Shown piece by piece: positions 1 to 5,542 of a DNA stretch of 7,424 nt (position 1 is its first letter; each line of letters begins with the position of its first letter). The stretch covers positions 1-7,424 of the forward strand of contig NZ_JAIOSW010000449.1 of NCBI RefSeq assembly GCF_021107415.1, written 5' to 3'. The translations under genes and the position numbers were made by a program. The DNA is from Desulfobacula sp. GTDB taxonomy: Bacteria > Desulfobacterota > Desulfobacteria > Desulfobacterales > Desulfobacteraceae. The notes under the pieces are model-generated. The model saw nothing but the letters and a program-made list of their open reading frames with translations, did not search any database and was not told where the DNA came from.

Positions 1-1311
1 CCCCCCATGGTTTTATCCCAGAGCCGGTTACCGTTAAAATCGGTGGCCACTAGCCAGACATCCAGGCCCCCATACCCTTTCATGGTGGTGGAACCCACCG
101 CCACATATCCATAATCAGTGCGTACCACCTTAACCAGTTCACACTGATTTTCCGTACAGCCAAAAAGGGTTGACCAGATTACGGATCCGGTGTTGTCAAT
201 TTTGACCAGGGCAGGATAGTTTTCTCCTCCAACTTCAAGAGTCGTCACTACAACCGTATCAGTGCCTTCTTGAATCATGGATCGATACCCATGTACACCG
301 CCGTCATATTCCCAGGCAAGATCACGATTCGAATCAAGTCCCCAGACACCTCTGTCATTTGTGACAAGGTAACCGCTGCCGGTTTCAAAGGCTTGGGTCA
401 TCCCATGTCCTCCCAGCGGATAGGGAGGACTGGTGGGAAGAAGCCATGCATTATACCACAGGTCACGATCATTTTGATCTAAGTCTTCCCATTTTCCCCA
501 CTCTATGGTGTCATAGTTATCCGTATCCGTTTTAAACAGCCACCCATACAAATTTGGTGTTATTGTCGAGATTAGCTCCCACTAAAAAATCATAGTTGCC
601 GGTTGTAGAATCATAAAGCGGGGTGAGAGAGGCGCCATAGGAATAATAGGGATCAAGGGGCTGATCCGGGGCAAGCTGCTGGGGAAACTGATCGGCATAG
701 CCCACATCAGTAAGCGTATTGCCGTCGCTGTCAGTTCTCAGCAGCCAGACACCGGGCATATTCTGGTACACTATTTCATGGGTGTCCGGGTCTTCATAGC
801 TGAATTCCATCTTTTTGGTGCCAAGGAGCACATATTCTTCTCCGCCGCCCACAGGAATGACTGCAAGATCGGAAATTCTGTTACAGCTTCCTGCATATTC
901 ATAACTGTTTTTGTAAAGGGTGATATCAGAGGTAAAACTTTGGACATCAATCGAATCGCAGGTAACACAGATACTGGAATCACAGTAGTAATCGTCGTCA
1001 CTGACATAGGAACGGTAAAATGGTTCGCTGCCAACCAACACCCGGTTTCCATTTTCATCCAGTTTATATAAAACGCCGTAGCCTCCTTTTGCAGAGTCAA
1101 AAAGGTAGGGTACGTAAGCACTGACAATAAAACCATCGCTGGTCCTGGCAATGGCGGTGGCCCTGTCCGGCTCAGGGTTCAATTCACCCCAGGCGCAGCC
1201 CAGTGGGTTGGTAAAGGTTGTCAGGGTATCAGCTGCAAAGCAATGGCTGATGAAATAAAAATGAATAAAGAGAAGAAAAATAATCAATGTATTAAAATGA
1301 ATCTGTTTCAC
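1..1311 (-). pseudogene. Secreted beta-propeller-like repeat protein, frameshifted and running off the left edge
   Basis: The gene starts with GTG at 1309-1311, with a purine-rich GGGGGAA ribosome site about 3-5 bases upstream. The first about 26 residues form a Sec signal peptide (hydrophobic core LIIFLLFIHFYFI, then CFA before ADTLT), so the product is exported. The first frame gives 259 residues and stops at 532-534. In the +1 frame coding continues without a stop from 542 to base 1 (about 180 codons) in the same style. VWLLRTDSDGN before the break matches WLFKTDTDN just after it and VWLVATDFNGN near the left edge. These short repeats with a V-W-L-x-x-T-D core resemble PQQ/quinoprotein-like or delta-60-like beta-propeller blades. 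No catalytic residues are recognisable and the function is unknown. The break could be a real mutation, phase variation or a sequencing error. The 3' end lies outside the window. Confidence 0.75.
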
Positions 1312-1398
1312 GACTTCCCCCTTTTTATGAAGACTTTCTTTAAAAAACTGGTTGGAGCTTGTGTAATATTTATAAATTCACAATAAGTATATGCAAAA

Positions 1399-1426
1399 AT
1401 CATACCCTTTTTTCTATATTTTGAAA
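1399..1426 (-). promoter_or_regulatory. Possible sigma-70 promoter for the minus-strand secreted gene
   Basis: On the minus strand TTTCAA (1421-1426) is followed after 16 bases by TATGAT (1399-1404). This would start transcription near 1392 and give a leader of about 80 bases before the GTG start at 1311. The -35 hexamer overlaps the end of the GTTAAGGGTTT word. The match is modest and the region is AT-rich, so chance resemblance is possible. Confidence 0.3.
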
Positions 1427-1678
1427 CCCTTAACCTGCTGTATTTACGGTATTTTTGTGTAATTTTTTTCTTAGGAAAAAAATGTAACATTATAACAAAA
1501 AGTTCCATAAATTGAGTAAAAAAAGTAACAATTGATTGAAAGTGTACGATTTTATACTGTTTTTTCTATAATAGGAAATTTATTTCTCAAAAGTGTGTAA
1601 ATTTTGTAACATTGTTACTTTTATTACATAGGAAAAAAAGTACCCAAATATTCTTTAAATTCCTATAGTTAAGGGTTT
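1424..1678. repeat. 11-bp word GTTAAGGGTTT in inverted copies, one facing each divergent gene
   Basis: The plus strand reads AAACCCTTAAC at 1424-1434 and GTTAAGGGTTT at 1668-1678; these are exact reverse complements. Each copy therefore reads GTTAAGGGTTT towards its own gene, about 113 bases from the GTG start at 1311 and 88 bases before the ATG at 1766. Similar bases follow both copies (CAAAATATAG on one side, TGAAAG on the other). This fits a regulator or sigma-factor site used at both promoters. The entry spans both copies and the 233 bases between them. Confidence 0.5.
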
Positions 1679-1705
1679 TGAAAGACCGGATCTCAGGCAT
1701 AAATC

Positions 1706-1733
1706 TTGCATTATCTTTATAAAAGTATATATA
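1706..1733 (+). promoter_or_regulatory. Possible sigma-70 promoter for the 799-residue secreted protein
   Basis: TTGCAT (1706-1711), a 16-base spacer and TATATA (1728-1733) form an acceptable sigma-70 promoter. Transcription would begin near 1740, leaving a leader of about 25 bases that contains the AAGGAG ribosome site at 1754-1759. The surrounding AT-richness lowers confidence. Confidence 0.4.
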
Positions 1734-1765
1734 AAAGCAAATCCATTATTACTAAGGAGAAAAAG

Positions 1766-4165
1766 ATGAAAAATACATTTTTTGGAATGGTGTTGATGGG
1801 TATGATTTTTGTGTTATACACGCCGCAATTATCAGCTAAAGGCTGGGAATATCAGCAAAGCAATGTTCGTGACAATTTGACTTCCATAAGTTTTGTAGAC
1901 AGTGCTGTTGGCTGGGCAGTTGGTGAAAACGGTGTTATTTTATCCACAACCGACGGGGGGGCGAACTGGGAAATTATGCATCCCCGTATATTGGATGATG
2001 TACCCGATTCCGAGATCTCCTGCACCAGAGTGTGCGATTTTTACAGCGTATATTTTATGGACAAAAATAATGGCTGGGCTGCCGGTGAAATGCATCTGCT
2101 GAATTCTCAAACTGAAGATATTATCCCGGTTCCCATCTCATTCGGCGTCATCCTTTTTAGCAAAGATGGCGGGCAGAGCTGGGAATGCCAATACCCCTGC
2201 AGTGCATGGGCCGAGATTTTATCCACGGACAGACCTTATATGCAGAAGATAAATCATATCTTTTTTTTAAATGCTCAACAGGGTTGGGCCGTGGGGGACG
2301 GCTTTTATTATCTGGCTACCAAGGATGGCGGCAGGACCTGGAAAGAAAATTCCATAGGTTTTTGGGCCATACCGGAAATCCGGCACACCCTTACCTCGAC
2401 CCGATGGTTGTCCCCAATGCAGGGATGGGTTTGTGGATATCAATACAATATGTTTTTACCTGAAATAAGGCGCGGTTTCATTGCCAGAACCAAAGATGGT
2501 GGTAAAATTTGGACTGTTGATCCCTTTTGTCCACAGACCTTTGTACCGGTTGGGGCTCAGATGGATCTTGAAATTCTTGAACCACGATCAAACATTGAAA
2601 ATCAAATGCTCGCTGCCTGGTCAGTGGGTGAAGAGGGTTCCATCTTTCGACTGGGCATCCAGGGGTGGGAAATGCAAAGCTTTATATGGCCTTTTAGTTT
2701 GCCTCTTCCGGACTTTAATGCTGTTGGGTTTGCTGATAATAATTATGGATGGATCATTGGATGGCATGAACAGGGCTTTGGCACTGGAGAAGTTGATCTA
2801 CGCGAAATTATGACAATATTTCGAACAGATAATGGCGGGAAGAACTGGAAATATTTTGGCTGGAATGATCCCGGGAAACTCAATGACATAGATCTGATCG
2901 GGTTTACGGATGCCTGGGCCATCGGAGATGACGGTAAGATCATCCATTATCAAAATAACGAGCCACAAATCTGTTTTGAAAATATCGATCCTCAAACCGT
3001 ATATGCCGGTGATACAGTGGAATTGAATGTCTATGTGAAAGACCTGGATGGCAACGATGATATCAAGACAGTGTCCGTAGATGCCCGGTCCATTGGGGCA
3101 GGCATTATTACATTAAAGCCTTCATGGCAGATTCCCGGTGATCGTCGATGCGTGCTTTATGTGAGTGAGTCTGAGGTATCTTCCCTGGCATCATATGGAA
3201 CGCACTATTTGCCAATTAAGGTAATTGACAATGACGGTGCCGGCGATTCGGCTGTGATGGAGCTTTTTGTTATAACGAGCTGGGTTGAGATCAAATCCAC
3301 TTGGGCAATCCCAAACCCGGCAGGACTGGACGATAAAATTCTGCTGGCCGCAAAAGTGGATATTATTGCCCCAAAAAGCGAGGAGTATGATGACTATGAC
3401 ATCCCACACAACCAGATTGAAAAGGTAACCATAGATATTATGGAACTTCTTCAGGTGGACTGTGGGCCTGATATGGACTGCATTATGATTGTCGAGATGA
3501 CTGATCCGGACGGGGACGGTATCTATACGTATGTCGTGAAGCCCTTCATGGCTTTGCCGGGGAAATATGAACTGCCGGTAACAGCCGTTGACACTCTGGG
3601 TCATGTGGCAAAGAAATATCTCAGTCTCAAGGTTTCTAGCACTGCGCCATGCCGTTTTGATGTAAACCGCGACGGAGATGTGGACGGTGTGGATCTTGCT
3701 CATTTTGCAAGGTATTATTCAATGATTGACGGCGGTGGTGTAAATCTGTTGAAGCTGTTTGCACAAGAGTTTGGCAGTGATGACTGCCGGATGATGCCGT
3801 GGTTGAAAGAGTATTCGAACAGCGGGTGTCTGCCCAGGCTCCAGGAAAATTATGCTGATGAACAATATCCATGGTGCGGCAAAGATCGGATTGAAGTCAT
3901 TAAAACGGGCATGGAGGTTCATTTGATCCATAGGAACGCCACGTACAACTGCTGTCCGGATGACATTCGGGTTTCCATGTCTGTGGATGGAAATGTGATA
4001 AAAGTGACTGAAGAGGAGATCGGGGGGCTTTGTGATTGCATGTGCTGTTATGATATAAAATCTGTGATCGTTAACCTGTCTCCAGGTATCTACGAGATTG
4101 AATACTGCTGGCATGATTATGAGACAGGTGAAGAATGTTACAGGGAAGAAATTATATTGCCCTAG
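1766..4165 (+). CDS. Secreted Ycf48/BNR-like propeller protein with Ig-like, EF-hand and Cys-rich C-terminal domains
   Basis: The product has 799 residues. The ATG at 1766 is chosen because AAGGAG lies six bases upstream and a signal peptide follows at once (about 1-24, core FFGMVLMGMIFVL, cleavage near LSA-KG). An in-frame TTG at 1706 has no ribosome site. Residues 38-400 carry irregular repeats of the form GWAVG...T-x-DGG-x-x-W (W50 to W68, W104 to W139, W174 to W192, W221 to W249, W329 to W361), as in Ycf48/BNR beta-propellers. Residues 405-505 and 508-625 look like Ig-like beta-sandwiches. Residues 632-643 form a canonical EF-hand loop (D632, N634, D636, D638, D640, D643), dockerin-like but single. 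Residues 674-799 form a Cys-rich region with NCC and CDCMCC motifs, seen as an unnamed domain in other bacterial exported proteins. The role is unknown; an extracellular binding or scaffold protein is plausible. It is divergent from the broken gene on its left. Confidence 0.85.
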   Translation: MKNTFFGMVLMGMIFVLYTPQLSAKGWEYQQSNVRDNLTSISFVDSAVGWAVGENGVILSTTDGGANWEIMHPRILDDVPDSEISCTRVCDFYSVYFMDKNNGWAAGEMHLLNSQTEDIIPVPISFGVILFSKDGGQSWECQYPCSAWAEILSTDRPYMQKINHIFFLNAQQGWAVGDGFYYLATKDGGRTWKENSIGFWAIPEIRHTLTSTRWLSPMQGWVCGYQYNMFLPEIRRGFIARTKDGGKIWTVDPFCPQTFVPVGAQMDLEILEPRSNIENQMLAAWSVGEEGSIFRLGIQGWEMQSFIWPFSLPLPDFNAVGFADNNYGWIIGWHEQGFGTGEVDLREIMTIFRTDNGGKNWKYFGWNDPGKLNDIDLIGFTDAWAIGDDGKIIHYQNNEPQICFENIDPQTVYAGDTVELNVYVKDLDGNDDIKTVSVDARSIGAGIITLKPSWQIPGDRRCVLYVSESEVSSLASYGTHYLPIKVIDNDGAGDSAVMELFVITSWVEIKSTWAIPNPAGLDDKILLAAKVDIIAPKSEEYDDYDIPHNQIEKVTIDIMELLQVDCGPDMDCIMIVEMTDPDGDGIYTYVVKPFMALPGKYELPVTAVDTLGHVAKKYLSLKVSSTAPCRFDVNRDGDVDGVDLAHFARYYSMIDGGGVNLLKLFAQEFGSDDCRMMPWLKEYSNSGCLPRLQENYADEQYPWCGKDRIEVIKTGMEVHLIHRNATYNCCPDDIRVSMSVDGNVIKVTEEEIGGLCDCMCCYDIKSVIVNLSPGIYEIEYCWHDYETGEECYREEIILP

Positions 4166-4225
4166 AAAAAGCGATTTTAAAAGATTCTACCGCAGCTGTT
4201 TGGTTTCAGAAAAATGACTATTTGT

Positions 4226-5350
4226 TCAAAATTTTCGCTTGAAATATGTGACAGGGTCAACCACATTTATCTTGCCGCTGGAATAGGAGTGTTTCAGGTT
4301 TGCAACAATCTGGGTTGCTTTTTTGGGATTTAACTTTTCCGCATAATATTTTAAATGCCTTGATAGCCTGTCATCAGAGAATTTTACTTCAATAAGTTCT
4401 TCAATCATCCCTTCTTTTAAGATGACAAAGTCTACCTCCCGGCTTTCCTTATCCCGGATATACCTTAGCTCATACCTGTATCCGTCCCTGTCTTCCAGAA
4501 AATGAATTTTCTTTAGAAGCTGGGTTGCCACAAGATTTTCAAAAACAGCACCTTTGTCCCCAATGACATCCCCATTATCGTAGAAAAAAACTTTGGGCGG
4601 TTTGATCACTGCCCTTGGCAGATTTTTAGTGTAAGGTCGAACTGCAAATACAAGATACATGCTTTCCAGGACGTCAAGCCATTTTTTCACGGTTTTGGGA
4701 GACGCCTGGATTTCCCCTGCAATATTTGACATGACGATAAGGCTGCCCACACGGGTTCTGAGTTGATGGATAAACAGATCAAGCAGAGAAATGTGTCGAA
4801 TTGACTCAAGGTCCCTGATATCCTCTTTTAATACCCTGTCAAACCGTTCTCTGCGCCATCTTCTTGCTTCACGTTCATCTCCGTCAAGAAATGGTTCGGG
4901 AAACCCGCCAACCGTCATTAACCGTTTAAACACTTCCTTTGGGGTCATCTTTTTTGGGTATTCATCAAACCCAAAAGGATGAAGCCGCCAGTAATGATAC
5001 CGCCCTAAAAGAGAATCTCCCCCCCGCCTGTATATGTCAAGTCTTGCTGATCCGGTCACAAGAAAATGGGCAGGTCCTTTTTTGGTGTCGTAGACCCCTT
5101 TGATCCAGTTTTTCCAATTTTTGTATTTATGGAGTTCGTCAAAAACGATAAGGCCGTCATCATCATGCCATTTGGCGGCTAACAGGTTCTGCCTGTCTTC
5201 ATTGTAATCCCAGTTAAAATATCTTCCTGACGGATAGGCCTGTTCCAGAATATTTTTAGCAAGGGTTGTCTTGCCCACCTGTCTGGGACCGCCAATAAAG
5301 ACCATTTTTCGCTTTAAATCTTTAAGGATATTTTTATATAGATATCTCAT
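4226..5350 (-). CDS. AAA_14/DUF4143 family ATPase with PD-(D/E)XK-like C-terminus
   Basis: The 374-residue product matches the usual layout and length of AAA_14 plus DUF4143 proteins. Walker A is GGPRQVGKTT (residues 20-29, K27, T28), Walker B is LIVFDE (67-72) and a sensor-like FLVTGSA follows at 96-102. A helical middle (about 172-245) leads to a C-terminal fold with E271, D307 and E321-V-K323, spaced like the catalytic E, D and ExK of PD-(D/E)XK nucleases. The ATP-binding fold is clear from sequence; nuclease activity is inference. The biological role of this widespread, often horizontally spread family is poorly known. The ATG at 5348-5350 places Walker A at the normal distance from the N-terminus. 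There is no Shine-Dalgarno sequence: two bases upstream begins a 62-bp palindrome holding the likely promoter. The gene is convergent with the secreted-protein gene, 60 bp apart, with no clear terminator between them. Confidence 0.9.
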   Translation of the reverse strand: MRYLYKNILKDLKRKMVFIGGPRQVGKTTLAKNILEQAYPSGRYFNWDYNEDRQNLLAAKWHDDDGLIVFDELHKYKNWKNWIKGVYDTKKGPAHFLVTGSARLDIYRRGGDSLLGRYHYWRLHPFGFDEYPKKMTPKEVFKRLMTVGGFPEPFLDGDEREARRWRRERFDRVLKEDIRDLESIRHISLLDLFIHQLRTRVGSLIVMSNIAGEIQASPKTVKKWLDVLESMYLVFAVRPYTKNLPRAVIKPPKVFFYDNGDVIGDKGAVFENLVATQLLKKIHFLEDRDGYRYELRYIRDKESREVDFVILKEGMIEELIEVKFSDDRLSRHLKYYAEKLNPKKATQIVANLKHSYSSGKINVVDPVTYFKRKF

Positions 5351-5352
5351 GT

Positions 5353-5414
5353 GGCTATTTTATACCGTAATCCAAAATAGTCAAGGCTATTTTGGATTAC
5401 GGTATAAAATAGCC
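5353..5414. repeat. Perfect inverted repeat, 28-bp arms with 6-bp spacer
   Basis: The left arm at 5353-5380 and right arm at 5387-5414 are exact reverse complements; the spacer TCAAGG is at 5381-5386. Within each arm CTATTTT and AAAATAG bound a 12-base core (ATACCGTAATCC or its complement), so the heptamer pair occurs twice in opposite orientation. The repeat ends two bases before the ATPase start codon and 26 bases before the sigma-54 promoter on the other strand. No T-tract follows either arm, so it is not a typical terminator. It may be an operator for the ATPase, an activator-binding site for the sigma-54 promoter, or a mobile-element or recombination site. Confidence 0.95.
5357..5384 (-). 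promoter_or_regulatory. Sigma-70 promoter inside the palindrome, predicted leaderless start
   Basis: On the minus strand TTGACT (5379-5384), 16 bases, then TAAAAT (5357-5362) form a good sigma-70 promoter. Six bases separate the -10 box from the A of the ATPase ATG at 5350, so transcription should begin at or within a base or two of the start codon. The absence of a ribosome site agrees with a leaderless mRNA. The -35 box uses the asymmetric spacer, so only the minus strand has this promoter although the arms are symmetric. A factor bound to the palindrome would cover both boxes. Confidence 0.6.
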
Positions 5415-5439
5415 CGGTTTATTTGGAGTTTTATTTATA

Positions 5440-5455
5440 TGGCACATGGATTGCA
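5440..5455 (+). promoter_or_regulatory. Sigma-54 (RpoN) -24/-12 promoter
   Basis: TGGCACATGGATTGCA matches the sigma-54 consensus TGGCAC-N5-TTGCA exactly in the conserved positions. The invariant GG is at 5441-5442 and GC at 5453-5454, twelve bases apart. Predicted transcription starts near 5466 and reads into the transporter gene at 5543. Two genes on, a sigma-54-dependent activator is encoded, which supports the call. The activator would bind upstream; the palindrome centred near 5383 lies about 83 bases before the start site. Confidence 0.75.
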
Positions 5456-5456
5456 A

Positions 5457-5489
5457 AGATAAAAAGAGATAAAAAGAGATAAAAAGAGA
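5457..5489 (+). repeat. Tandem direct repeat, 10-bp unit AGATAAAAAG, 3.3 copies
   Basis: Three exact copies at 5457-5466, 5467-5476 and 5477-5486 are followed by a partial copy (AGA). The array covers about -9 to +24 of the predicted sigma-54 transcript, that is, the melted region and first transcribed bases. The one-helical-turn period and the slippage-prone sequence are notable. Its role is unknown. Confidence 0.9.
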
Positions 5490-5542
5490 CAGGAAAATCT
5501 TTTATAAATGTGCTAATATTGATACTGCCCGTTTGAATATGA

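Larger units (their letters stand above)
1312..1765. other. AT-rich divergent intergenic region with short repeated words
   Basis: These 454 bases separate two divergent genes for exported proteins and hold no convincing gene. Visible structure: a 13-bp palindrome GTAACATTGTTAC at 1606-1618; the word GTAACA at 1484, 1524 and 1606; and TAGGAAA at 1472, 1572 and 1629, twice continuing into an A-tract followed by GTA. An 11-bp inverted pair lies at 1424-1434 and 1668-1678. A perfect TATAAT occurs at 1567-1572 but has no good -35 partner. The region is much richer in A+T than the flanking genes. It most likely carries the two promoters and binding sites for a shared regulator; that role is inferred. 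Confidence 0.6.

Noticed and set aside
270..482. Plus-strand 70-codon frame
   Set aside because: It lies antisense to the continuing frame of the secreted repeat gene and shows no motif or ribosome site.
531..548. Programmed +1 frameshift at GTT-TAA-A, similar in outline to prfB
   Set aside because: There is no stimulatory Shine-Dalgarno-like element and tRNA re-pairing would be poor. The resulting protein would lose the WLF that matches the blade motif, so an indel explains the break better.
1308..1508. Minus-strand 66-codon frame whose TGA overlaps the GTG start of the secreted gene
   Set aside because: The overlap suggests coupling, but there is no ribosome site, the lysine-rich composition follows from AT-rich DNA, and it covers the likely promoter and the 11-bp element.
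1706..1765. TTG start extending the 799-residue protein by 20 residues
   Set aside because: It has no ribosome site and would put a basic, polar stretch before a clear signal peptide, whereas ATG 1766 has AAGGAG at ideal spacing. The TTGCAT there serves better as a -35 box.
3191..4114. Several minus-strand frames of 78-170 codons
   Set aside because: They are antisense shadows of the 799-residue gene, with low-complexity His/Pro-rich translations and no recognisable domain.
4166..4225. Possible bidirectional terminator between convergent genes
   Set aside because: I found no stable GC-rich stem with a T-tract in these 60 bases; only weak AT-rich complementarity is visible.
5353..5414. Palindrome read as a rho-independent terminator
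   Set aside because: No T-tract follows either arm directly, one side runs straight into a start codon, and no upstream gene needs a terminator here.
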